A stretch of 64,000 nt of DNA, from NCBI GenBank assembly GCA_950106755.1, contig OX467089.1:28377345-28441344 (forward strand), in the 5' to 3' direction. Origin of the DNA: Climacium dendroides. Its lineage: Eukaryota; Streptophyta; Bryopsida; Hypnales; Climaciaceae. A model generated the notes under the pieces. It was not told where the DNA came from. It saw only the letters and a program-made list of their open reading frames with translations, and did not search any database. A program made the translations under genes and the position numbers. Every line of letters starts with the position of its first letter. The first letter of the stretch is position 1. Shown here piece by piece: positions 35,201 to 45,925 of this stretch.

Positions 35201-37845
35201 ATGGAAGAGGCATCATGCGAAATGTTCGACAACATTGTTCAATCTGACAATATTCCAATCAACATGTCCGTTCCTGCCGAGCCAGAATCATTGATGGAGT
35301 ATATTGAAGGTTGGAGAATGAAACTTTGGGAGACAGCTTATACAGGTGTTTTCAAGGGAGGAGATACTTTTAAAAAATCCGATAATTTCAAAGAGTTCAA
35401 AGGGGCTATGCTCGCTGTCAAGCGCTTGATATATAGGTTTGAAAACTTGCCATTTTACTTACTTATATTTTGAGGCTGATGTTATAGATTACAGGCACAT
35501 CTAGATGAACTAGCTAGTAGGACGTCAAATTGTAGCTTAACCAATGTAGCTTTCATTGTTTAATGTAGTTCTTGTCTTTCATATTCTTGGAATAATTATG
35601 TTGGAATCTCTATGGACTTTATATACTATTTTATTTAGGTAATTGATTTTGAATTTAATATGAATAGGTATTTCAAGTTTGAGTTGTATGCCAAGAAAAC
35701 TATCGAGAAGAAGGATTTGCCACCTTTTCTTACAACATGGTTAGATAGATCATCATCGGATTGTATGTTCTCGGCTTATCAGCTACGAAATTGGACGACT
35801 CCACATTTCCAAGCTTGCCCATGGTACTTGGAATGCAATATAGGATGTACTCTTGCTGAAGAAGAAGCTCTCTTCAAGACATTGACAGAGAATGCTATTA
35901 CGGAGCCGGAGTTCGATGAATTTGCTGGATTGGACCCGGAGGCCAAAGCCAAAGCTATAATCAGACGAGAAGTAGCTGACAAGAAAAAAGTGGATCGATT
36001 GGAGGAGACAAAGAAGCGGATGGAAGAGAACAAGAAGAAGCGCTTGGCCAAGAAGGTTGATAGAGAAGAGGAGAAGTCCAAGAAAAAAGGCACAAAACGA
36101 AAGGCAGAGGAGTCGGTGCATGAACCAGCAACAAGTGGCATTGGAATGAAAGATACTTCATCCGGATTTTCCCTCACACAGGATCTTTTAGTACATGGTC
36201 TGACAACAACCATTCAAAATTTTGGCCCTATACCTGATATTGACGAGTGCATTCTCAACTTATCGGTGGAGAGTCTCCCGAGTGATAATAAGGCTTTTGA
36301 TGCTGTCTTGACATTCTTAGACATGGTAAGTTTCTATTTCGTATACTTTTAATATTGTGTTCCAATTTGTTGTTAAGTAGTTTCCAAATTCAATTAGAAT
36401 TCAAATGTGCTTTATTACATATTATTTTAGTTTTTTATTCATTTGGAACTAACGATATTTAAACATTAATGTCTTCTACAGCATTCTAGCGATAAGGATA
36501 GATATTTTGATGGTATGTTAAACACGAAGCAGGCAGTGGACCTCATCATCGTGGATGTCCCCGAAGGCCTTCATGTTCCAACCGTTTCAGCTCCGCCGAG
36601 CCCTATTCCAGAATGGAATGAGTTCAAAAAAGATTCATTGGTTCCTATTTTTGACTTTGCTCAGGAATATCTCCATGACAAGGGGGGCCTTCTTATCATG
36701 TATCCAGCAACTTCTGTTCGTCACAGAAGCTTTCTTCTTGGTTGTTGTGAAACCTACGGATTTAGAATAATCATGACATGGTTAGGGATGAATCATCTGC
36801 ATTTGACATCGCCAGCCGATCCAAAGAAGACGGTATGATTAATCGTAACCTCATATTTTATTTCCTTTGATTTACAATTGATTTGCATTTGTGCTACTTT
36901 CTAACTTCTGAATTTTTGCAGACGATGCGATTTTCTATCTCTCTTCTTGTGAGGGAATCTGTGCCAAAGACTGATATTGATTTTCCATTCCAACATGTTC
37001 CTTCCCATGAAGAGGTAGGTGTCAATATTGCTCGTGATGACATCTTGCAAAACTTTTGCAACCGCGATGATGTAACCATGAATGGAGACATTCCGTGGCG
37101 AGGTCCTCGGGAAAAATCTCGACACTTCATGCAAATGCTTATAGAAGGGCTATCACAACCAGGCGATGTTGTTGTTGATTGCGCAGCAGCTACAGGTAAT
37201 TCCTTCTTTGAATTTAGTAATTGTGGGACTCTTATGTAATTTGAAATGTGTTCATACTATATTTTTCTTATCTGTGTTTGGTTCATTTCAGGTTCAACTA
37301 TTCAAGCATGTCGTGCAACTCGACGACATATACTAGCCTTTGAGGAGGATAAATTGATATTTGATGCCCTCATTGCACCTGTCATGCGCAAAACTATGGT
37401 ACCTCCCGAACCAACCCAATCAACTCCTTCAACATTTGACGTGGATGAAGAAGTGGTTGTTCCTGATCGTATCGTGAAGACAGCCCGATTCAGTAAGTAA
37501 GTCTATCTTGCTATTGATGCATTTTTTGTTATATAATCAATTTGGGAATTTTTGTCTAATTTCCTGTTTCTTTGGATTTAAAGGCAAGCCCAAAAAGTGA
37601 GGAACTTCCAGCATGTGCCTTTTTTTGGAAGACCAGGATTTTTTCCAAGTCCTCCCAAATCTTTTCACCTACCTGTGTATGCTGAGGCGTTGTCACGAGA
37701 CTTTGTGGCAATGGATCCAAATCCAACTTCACGAGCACGTTCAGTGCAACCTCGAGCTTTAGAATTTATAGATGATTATGCAATAGAGACAGATTTGGAT
37801 TCATCGGCTACAGAGGATAGTTCAACGTTGAATAGCTCTATTTGA
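32292..37845 (+). CDS. ParB-like domain / DNA amino-methyltransferase-like protein, 11 exons
   Basis: Exons: 32292-32426, 33443-34173, 34274-34463, 34580-34774, 34865-35080, 35201-35436, 35668-36325, 36482-36832, 36922-37195, 37292-37496, 37584-37845. All are GT-AG and frame-consistent, giving about 1150 aa. The start is chosen for its AAGATGGC context; an upstream in-frame ATG is at 32244. Residues 238-250 (VCDGNHRRIAWM) match the ParB/sulfiredoxin-fold box. Residues 660-718 are a Lys/Glu-rich, coiled-coil-like stretch ending in a likely nuclear signal (KKKGTKRK). Residues 806-816 (VDLIIVDVPEG) fit methyltransferase motif IV and 990-998 (DCAAATGST), then FEED at 1012-1015, fit the AdoMet loop. 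Motif IV before motif I is the beta-class order of N6-adenine/N4-cytosine enzymes. DVPE is not the usual DPPY-type tetrad, so catalysis is uncertain. The gene has no stop or frameshift. It lies head-to-head with citrate synthase, with palindromes in intron 1 and a transposase gene downstream. Substrate unknown. Confidence 0.85.
32333..32422 (+). repeat. 45-bp in-frame duplication in exon 1 of the methyltransferase-like gene
   Basis: Two adjacent copies of a 45-bp unit containing GCGGAGAAGACTGCTCCCAG encode GEAEKTAPSVLAKD and GEAEKTAPSVLSE. The repeat keeps frame and is nearly identical between copies, so it is recent. It lies in a short, probably disordered N-terminal region. Confidence 0.85.
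32431..32757 (+). repeat. Three ~109-bp tandem repeats with palindromes, in intron 1
   Basis: Units begin near 32439, 32548 and 32655 with a TGCGC(A/G)AAGTC block and include CTCGGGACCGAGAGGGCTCT, GGGCACGGACAACC or its variant, and TGTCT. Each holds one copy of the CTCTCGG/CCGAGAG palindrome (32471-32490, 32579-32597, 32686-32703). They begin right after the intron 1 donor of the methyltransferase-like gene. Confidence 0.85.
32471..33348. promoter_or_regulatory. Cluster of six CTCTCGG/CCGAGAG palindromes
   Basis: Palindromes at 32471-32490, 32579-32597, 32686-32703, 32876-32894, 33089-33106 and 33329-33348 all approximate CTCTCGGnnCCGAGAG, most followed by a second CTCTCGG half. They lie in intron 1 of the ParB/methyltransferase-like gene. 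Three more copies are at 38272-38289, 38411-38428 and 43970-43987 and none was noticed elsewhere in the window. They resemble binding sites for a dimeric protein or subterminal transposon repeats. The role is inference. Confidence 0.6.
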
Positions 37846-38235
37846 TGTATTGTATACACTACATCACTGTTATTGGGTGCTTAGCATTGACCTCATGATG
37901 TTGTCTTCATTTTTTTGATCATTGATGCTTTGATTACTTTCAATGTCGAACTCAGATTCTACATTTTTGAAATGGAGGCATTATTTATACATATAATTGC
38001 ACTAGTATAGAGAATTTTGTTCAACTCTATATCATATATAAGGCCTATTAGTACTCTGTGTTCATATGAAATAATTGTATTACTCAGAATTCTCAATTTG
38101 TCATGGGGCTTCTCGTGTCTAATGATATTTCAATGATGTATTATTCAAACTTAATGACCTACAATTAGATTGGTCTGAAAGGTTTTCTCCATTGCATTCA
38201 ATTTGTAAACACCTAATGAAACCAAGTTAATTATT

Positions 38236-38497
38236 GGGGATAGGGCGTATGCCCCCCTCCCCTCCCAGATGCCTCTCGGCACCGAGAGGCTCTTCGGGGC
38301 ACCCCCAGTATGCGACACGAGCGGGACCATGACGAGCACCAGTCAGGGTTCCCGAACTCAAATAAAAAAAAATTGGGGACAGGGCGTATGCCCCCATCCC
38401 CTCTTAGATGCCTCTCGGCACCGAGAGGTTCCTCGGGGCACCCGCAGTATGCGACTCGACTAGGACCATGACGAATACCAACATAGGGTTCACAAGA
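38236..38497. repeat. ~138-bp tandem duplication with perfect palindromes
   Basis: Two units, 38236-38373 and 38374-38497, start GGGGA(T/C)AGGGCGTATGCCCC and each contain CCTCTCGGCACCGAGAGG (38272-38289 and 38411-38428), which has perfect 8-bp arms around CA. Both continue with TATGCGAC and GGACCATGACGA. The duplication lies between the methyltransferase-like and transposase-like genes and shares its palindrome with the intron 1 cluster. Confidence 0.85.
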
Positions 38498-39801
38498 ATG
38501 ATATAAAAATTCATGTTTGGACATTACCTGGGAGTTTCGGATTGAAGGTGTACGATTGGATCTCTTTGTTTGGGTCTCTTAGTTTGGGGTCGCACGATTA
38601 GGTCTTGTAGTTGGAAGGGTTGGATTTCTAGTTCGGAACAAACTTGTGTGGTGTTCTAGATTGGGCATGTGGAGGTTTATTATATATTATTTTACATTTT
38701 CAGAATTATCGTGTTCTTGAATTAAATTGGTGAATCTCAGTTGTACTTCAAGGCTTATGTGAATTGTAAAATTGAATTCGGTATTTGGAATTATTGTTGG
38801 AATAGAATACATCTAACTATAATCATTAGATAGGAACTACTGCTTCATTGTCAGTGTATGATCCCCTATAACGTTGGTATAGTTCCTAGTCTTCATGTAT
38901 TTTGGAATTTTCCTGTTGCAACTGGAAGACATGTTGTATGTTTCCTATTAATAAGTGCTTTGTGATTTCTGGTCGTCTTACTCTCCATATTCTTTCTGAA
39001 GTGGATTTATGATTTTAATACCATTGTCCTATTAGCTTTAAAGTGGAGGTGTTTGTGGGCATTTAATAAACTTCTTCTCCAAGTTTGTTAATACTTGTGC
39101 TCAATATAAATTCCCATTGCCACATGGTGAGCAAGTTATCAATAACAAAAAATTGTGCTAGGTAATATTTTCGTACAGGACATTATCAATTCAAACGTCT
39201 AGCATCCATCACTGGACATTGCGATCTACTAGACACTACAATCTAACTGACACTATATACTTCCAGACACAATCTGTCGTGATGATTAAAACCCTGATCT
39301 CGTTGAATGTATGAGCACCACATTACCAAACTCCTGAACTAAGCTCCCTGACTCATATTGCACCGGCTTCTTCATCGTACCTGTTCTCATAATCATTGGT
39401 GGTTCTTTTCCTTCTTTTCGTCAGTCATTAAAGCCAATGACCGTCATGATTGTTGCCGTTGATATACAAATCTAGTCTAAAATATTAAATGGTTGATTCT
39501 CATTGAAATGAAATATTGTACTTTTAATGTTAGTTATTGTTGAGAGCGCCAAGTGAACATCTCTTAATCTTGCATTCTATTTTTGTATATTTGCACGGAT
39601 TTCATTTATTACAACTCTAGCGGTCCTCCCTACATTCTCAGCGGATTTACGTGTTCTAGAGGGTGTTTCGGTTAATACCAAAGCAACTGAAGCAGTGACA
39701 CTCAGGTTCACTGAGTTCCTTGTCATATGATTATTGTAGCTCGTGCGGTATGCGATTGATGCAGTTTTGTGCTTCAGAAGTAGAGTGCATGAAGCGTCTA
39801 A
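38498..39801. other. 5' flank of the transposase-like gene, no gene seen
   Basis: AT-rich sequence without a supported coding region. It should contain the promoter of the downstream transposase-like gene. The codon just before the chosen ATG is TAA, so the ORF starts at 39802 unless an upstream exon is spliced in. Confidence 0.4.
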
Positions 39802-42800
39802 ATGGAATACAATCAAATGGCAACTGTTAGGGCAAATGGTCAAGGGGTTCCAATTTCTTTTCCGATTGGTGATTTTGGATACGCTGTTGTGAGTTCCTCT
39901 CGACTAAGTGCTCGCTTTCTTCTTACTGAAAACTCGTTAGATATTGATGAGGAAGTTTTTTATAGTTCAAGTGGTGAACTCACGCATACTATAGGTCAAG
40001 AGCCGATTGTCTCTTCCCCACTGAGGCAGTGGCATCTGCATCCGGGTAGGTATTTAGCATATGGCTTATCCAAATCCATGGTTGGAGCACCAACTCTAGA
40101 AGGTACCACTAAAATATCTAGCACTAGTACTTTTGAGACAGCGTTGCTTAACACTGTAAAGATCGAGCCAAGTGTTGAGGTCATTGCCATTGATAGTGAT
40201 GATTCTGATGGTTCGTCGCCACCCTATAAAGTTCTACGACCAACTCTGTCTTTAGGAGTTCATGGGGCATCCTCATCTATCTCGCCTACTCCAGTCTTAG
40301 GGACACCATCCTCAACTTCTCGTGGATCCTCTATTATTTCATGTCTACAGAAGTTGTGCTACGCCAAAGGTTCTAGGAATCCGTTTAAGAAGGTCGATTG
40401 GAACTCAATTAGAGTCTGTGTAGTCCAATTTGTTCCACCTTTGTTCAATGGTGATGTGATATTTGAATTACCACCCGTCGGAGATGTTTCGGGAATTAAC
40501 AGTCAGGCTAAGCTTCTCACTGGAATGGAGAAACGCTACGATGGTCACATTTGGACAAATCTTCATACGACAAATATAAAGAATGTAGACGGTTTGACAT
40601 TTCGGTTGGCATCTTGCGTGGGCCACCTACGATGCGACAACCCGAGTTGTGACTACCTAACTCGAAAGCACCATGTAGCTCTTATCAACGAGACTGAATG
40701 GGATGGTTGTTCTCCTGCTCCATTTGAGGTTTGTGCCATTCCTCCTATTGGTTCCACTATCACATGCAAGATTTGTGCGACTGCTCCATTGTGTATTGGT
40801 AGTTGTCTTGCGAAAATATATTATGTAGTTGGGTCACAGGACATGACTCGGGCTTGTATTCATTTCGGTATTCACAACCACCCTGTGAAAGATGGAGACT
40901 GCCGGGACTCCAAGGAGAGAACTCGGTCCTTGATATCAGACCAAGTTGAGCGGAACCCCTCTGGAACAAATTCCGCTATTGTCCTGGAGGCTAGTAAGGA
41001 GTTCCTTGGAGAGATGCTACTTCGAGCCGAAGGAGCTACGCCTACCCCATTCGGATTACAAGAATTAATGCCTGTTTTGGAGAAATGCAAATTCATGAGT
41101 TCCCCAAGTATTCGCAATGAAGTTAGTACATTCAAGTACTTCCGCCGCTTTGGAGTCATGGACAGCATCACAAAGCTTTGTGGCTGCAGCAATTGGGCTT
41201 TTGTACAAGAGAACAAATTCCCTGGACAGGGATCTGACTCTGACAAAGTCTTCATGTTCAAAATGTCGGAGGTTGGCCCTGGAAGTGGCGTAGACTTGGT
41301 ATCACGTATGCAACCTGGTGGTGACCTTGAGGACGCATGGATCATGTTTGATCATGTTAGGCGAGTGAAGCTCTGGACTACAATTGCGTGTCATGTTTAT
41401 GACACGACCTATTGCCGAGTTATGACTATTGCGGTTTGCGATATGCAATCAGAAGATGTAGTTGCCCAATGCGACTTCTGGAAAAACTTAAACGTCGTGA
41501 TGGGTAGACATGGAAACACCTTGCCCTATTTTAAAGGCTTCATGGTTGATTCGGCACAAGCAAACTGGAATGCGGTGCGCATTGTTTACGGAAGTGGTGA
41601 CCCAACAGAGCCCATGCCCAATCGAGAACGTACATGTTTATTTCATTGGACTCAGTCAATGGAGAAACACACGAAAGCAGACATTCGCAGTGACCTTCAA
41701 GACCAACATCGAAAGTTGTGCAAACAATATAAGGATGCAAATTCCTTAGCACAGGCAGAGATTAGGTTTCATGCAATTCGAACGTGGTGGCATTCATCTG
41801 GAGCCACAACCGAAGAGGGGCTTCGCCGTTTGGAGTTGTGGTTAGCGTTTTGGCACTTCCGGTATAGACAATGGGGAGCATTCATGGACACTGTAAGATT
41901 CTTAATCATCCTATCCTTCATTTGTTTATTTTGCCAAGCTAGGATTCAGATTTTTAGGTTATCTTACATCATTGCTATTCGTTTCTTCCATGAATGCTTC
42001 CTGTCTTCAATTATTGAAGTACTTCATGTAACAACCCTGCCCTGTAGACGTTCAATCAAGGAAAGAGTGGTACTCTTTATTTGTAATAGCTTTAATCCAT
42101 GCTCCACAAAACAGGGACTCACTGAAGATGAACTCGGGCTTGTTCCTACTTGCAACCTCGCGGAGACCGTACATAACAAATGGTTGCAACAATCTGGAAA
42201 ACGTGGCTCTGATTTGTATGTCGCCACTGTGGATGACTATGTTCGGGCGTTCATGCAAATGGTTAGATATTACCAGTTTCTAAAAGGTGAGAAGCCGGGA
42301 ACTGGTCTAGGAAAAGAAGAGCTCTTGCTTCGTGTAGCATAGAGATATGCCCAACGTACCGGTAATCCGAAAGGATTGAATGATGCCATGGCATCTGTAC
42401 CAAGTGTTCAAGAGTACTGCACTAGGAAGCCCCATTTGGAAGGCGAGGAAGTTTTTGGATCTGAGAAGCGAATGCCCAATCTTCCACCTGGTTCTGAATA
42501 TGATTCACATCGTCCCGACAAAGTGAATTTCTCTCGACCCCGTGTTGGAACAAGGGCCACCCTTGCACCCACATCGATCATTTCCTTGGATCGGATTTCT
42601 GAAGAATCATGGCCTGTGACGCATGAAGATTATCCGGATTTGTTGGAATCACCTAAGACAAGGTCAATTCCTTCAACTGAGGTGGCCTCCCATGTGAGGA
42701 CTGTTCAAGAAATAGTTTGTGATGAGTCTGAATGGCATATTGCCCGCTTGCCTAAGACGTCTTCAAAGGCATGTTTTGCATTGCAGGCCATTACGCGAAA

Positions 42801-43581
42801 AAAGTGTGTTGCAAAGATAGTGCAAGGCAATAGGGGAACAGCTGCACCTACATATACCGACAGCATGGACAACTATAAGAAAAATAGGATTAAGAGAATG
42901 CAATTCTTTTTCTGCAATGATGATATATCGCGGTGCGTCAAAGGTTCTCGACGGAAATGGGTTTTATCAAAACCGGAAGTACCAAACATATGGCCGGTGC
43001 AAGTTGAAACCAATCTTACGCCCAAAGAGATCCTAGATCTTCAAAATGCAGGGTTCTGTCTTCCGCAGCGTCTTGAAATTTCCCCTCGTAGGCTATTTGG
43101 AAATCATGATCTGCCACCTGATGTTTTGGGACTTCAAGTTCCAGAGTCACTTGCAGAGCACCCTAGCACACGGTCAGGAAAGAAGATTCGGAGGAATCCA
43201 AAAGCACCTACAACAAAGCAAGCAAACAATTGCGCCTCCGCACTTACAATGAAAGCAGTGGTTCGTGAAGTTACTATGGTACCGCATCCAGGCTTTGGAT
43301 GCATCATTGCCCTGGACTCAGGTACACCGCCTGCCATTGAACGTTACATGATCACTGTAAATGCATTCCCTAAATGCACTTGCCCTTATTTCAAGGAGAT
43401 GGCAACAAAGGCTCTAGGAAAAAGAGGGCAATGGGCTAATTGCAAGCACTTGTACTTTTTGTTCACTGGAGTTTGCCAATTGGATGCAGAAGTAGATCTT
43501 TTTATTCATGCTCCAAGCTTTAGCTTTAACGAAGTGAAATGCATACTTCAGAGTGGTATCTTGAAGCTTAAATCCAATTAG
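39802..43581 (+). CDS. SWIM-finger DDE transposase-like protein with one in-frame stop
   Basis: One frame runs from 39802 to 43581, broken only by TAG at 42340-42342. A 222-nt GT-AG intron (41893-42114, a multiple of 3) lies inside and joins FMDT to GLTEDELGLV. Spliced, 772 codons precede the stop and 412 sense codons follow it. Order: Ser-rich tail with a SUMO-interacting-like motif (EVIAIDSDDSD, 126-136); a Cys/His-rich region (CDNPSC, CKICATAPLC, ending HNHPVK) like FLYWCH/FAR1-type DNA-binding fingers; an RNase H-like core with candidate acids D534 (VYDTTYC), D583 (FMVDSAQANW) and E714 (TCNLAETVHNKW) and a CLFHW insert motif; and a C-terminal SWIM finger (CTCPYF ... NCKH, near 43375-43450). 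This fits a MULE- or KDZ-like transposase. The open frame beyond the stop suggests a very recent nonsense change or readthrough. It is 2 kb downstream of the ParB/methyltransferase-like gene. Confidence 0.82.
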
Positions 43582-43942
43582 TATACATTTCTACTTCTTG
43601 CCGGTTGGTGCTAGCATATTGTAGTGTAGCTTTGGATGATGTGCTCCAAACTTGTTTCATGTAAGAATTGTAGTGAGACTAAAAGGGCCACTACTTCATT
43701 TCAATTGTCATTTGTCCATTGCACCTTGCACTATCATGCATTCGTGCATGATTGCCCATCCACGCTCTCTAGTATGATTTGTATATATATCTGGATATAA
43801 AATATTCATAGAGGGTTGTTTAGATTGTTATTGATAACTGCAACAAAATAAAATGGCCTTCTCTCGTCCCAATCCACTAAAAATAACCTTGCCTGAATTC
43901 CCTTTTCACAATGAATGGAGTAGGACAACGGCAAACTTCTAA

Positions 43943-44014
43943 ATGCATAAGGTGACCACCTCTAAGGTTCCTCTCGGTACTGAGAGGTAATCTAAAGGTG
44001 GTCACCTTATGCAT
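43943..44014. repeat. Nested palindrome at the 3' side of the transposase-like gene
   Basis: A perfect 19-bp inverted repeat, ATGCATAAGGTGACCACCT (43943-43961) and its complement (43996-44014), encloses the smaller palindrome CCTCTCGGTACTGAGAGG (43970-43987, one mismatch). The whole can fold into a stem with an inner stem. Its position about 360 bp past the stop codon and its shared inner palindrome suggest an element terminus or a transcription/recombination signal. Confidence 0.85.
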
Positions 44015-45925
44015 TCAAAATTCTACAACATTTATCTAAACTTGCTATGGTTGTAAACCCATTTTTTATTAGCACTATCTCATGCTAGCATTGGTAGAAG
44101 TTATCTTCCCTTGCAATACATATGAGTACTAATTATTGATGACATGATTGCAAACATAATTGAAATGCATTATTATCAATAGGAAGTTTGGCAACATGCT
44201 AATGCCTTTTATATGATAAATTGGTAAAGTGGTCGCGCATGGATGAACTTAATTAATCACCCTAAACCCTATCACATGGAAATGATAGCCTAATTCCAAG
44301 CCTTCTAACTACGGTTGTTCAATAGTTTAAGTAAAATTGTTCACCTAACCATACATTTAACAATACAATAAGCAGATGTCCATCCAGCAAAAGAAAGTTA
44401 CCCTAAACCCTAAGTATAATCCTCCTAAAAAATTTAACAGATATTCTATAAACAGGCCATGAAGGCAATCATAAATACCCTAAACCTTGAACCTTCACCC
44501 TAGAAGTATGCCTTTCTTTTACCTTTAAAGGAGCAGTTCTACTAGTTCACAGTCTAAGGTCCACAATTACATTGAGATCTTAAAACCACAGCTATAGGGG
44601 GCACACCTAAACCCTAAAACCGTGGTGAAAGGTTATATTATGTGGCTTGATACCACGGTTATAGGTTCACACCCAAATAATCTTTTTGGTGTAGATTTCG
44701 GGTCTCCTGTCTTGGATCCACGGTGATAGGTCCATTTTCACGGTCATGGGGGCATGAATATAAAGTCATCATGTTCTACTTTGTAAAACTTTGGAAGGCC
44801 AATCCTTGAAGAAAACAAACTCATTTCTCCCTCCCATGCCGTTGATCTGGATATGGGTAGGGATACTATACACAGACAAATACGATATAATATAGACCCG
44901 ATCCGGATACAAGAATCAAGATATAGTTCAAATACAATACAAATATAGTACGGTACAGATATGAGATACGATATATAGTTCAAATGCAATATAAATACAA
45001 TACAATGTAGATACAAAATATGAGGTACGGATACGGATATATCCCATATCAAATGTTATCCCTAGCCCCACCTGAAAATTAGAGAAGGGGGGGAGAGGGG
45101 GAAACGAGAAATTTAATATACAAAAAATTTGAGCTTATTGCCTTATTGGTGGGAGGTAGAAAAAATCAATTTCATTTTTTTTTGGGAGTGGATAGGGAGA
45201 CATTCTCACTATCCACTCAAAAGATAGGCCACTAAGCTTTGGCACATGAACCAATAAATTGATATAGCATTAAAAGACCGATCCCCTACACAAATTGGTT
45301 TGTCATAATCCCACCGTAGAGGTGTCCAATGTCATTGTTGAAGTTATTCACCAACAATAACAAATAATTCTTCTAAGTTCAATGAATATAACCCTTCCCT
45401 CTATGTGGTCAATGGTCATAAAATATTTTCACACATATTCAAATATTAGTCCACCCTAAACTTTTGAGGGTAGACTTTTTAAATCCCCAAATTTTTAGAC
45501 TGGATTTTTTATTACCCCCAAAGTATGTTGATTTATGGAAAAAAGGCCCAAAACTTATAGTCGACTTTTGAAAGTAAACACCCAAATTTAACAAAATAAA
45601 TAAATAAATAAATAAATACCCTAAAACCGCACCAAATTACAGAAAAAGGCCCTAAATCCATGCTCCATACTCCAATTCCACGCTCTACGCTCTACGCTCG
45701 TATACTAGCTTCGTTGATGGCAGGCAAGTTAATTGCCCTGCATTCCATCCTAGCGCTTTCATGTATGTCATTTCATTTCTCTTTTTTAATCCAATCCAGC
45801 TAGGGTACTACTAACTTAACTTTAAAGTGGCAGCTAGTGCGTGTGCATGTGTGTACCTAGGTGTTTAGGAGAGAGAAAGGGACAAGTGAGGAGGAATTCT
45901 GATTTTGAATGACAGATCTCTCGGG
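44015..45925. other. Intergenic, low-complexity and CCCTAAACC-like patches
   Basis: Scattered CCCTAAACC-type words occur at 44270-44500 and 44610-44620 but not as a telomere array. ACCACGGTTATAGG-type blocks recur at about 44580-44740. A low-complexity run of ATACAAATAC/GATACGGATA words spans about 44860-45060. No gene is seen. Confidence 0.5.

Larger units (their letters stand above)
32292..44014 (+). mobile_element. Candidate large DNA transposon carrying a methyltransferase gene
   Basis: Proposed unit: ParB/methyltransferase-like gene, palindromic tandem repeats, SWIM transposase-like gene, terminal nested palindrome, all in one orientation. The shared palindrome occurs only here. No terminal inverted repeats or target duplication were found for the whole block, so the boundaries are guesses and the methyltransferase-like gene could be a host gene next to a smaller element (about 38.2-44.0 kb). 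Confidence 0.4.

Noticed and set aside
35779..36213. Long minus-strand frames (up to 144 aa) opposite the methyltransferase-like gene
   Set aside because: They are the antisense of the Lys/Glu-rich exon 7, giving Phe/Leu/Ser-rich nonsense.
42287..42342. Possible second intron that would remove the in-frame TAG of the transposase-like ORF
   Set aside because: It would be 56 nt, shorter than usual plant introns, and would shift the downstream frame that is clearly the coding one.
44270..44620. CCCTAAACCC words suggesting an interstitial telomere array
   Set aside because: Only scattered single words, not tandem; common in plant intergenic DNA.
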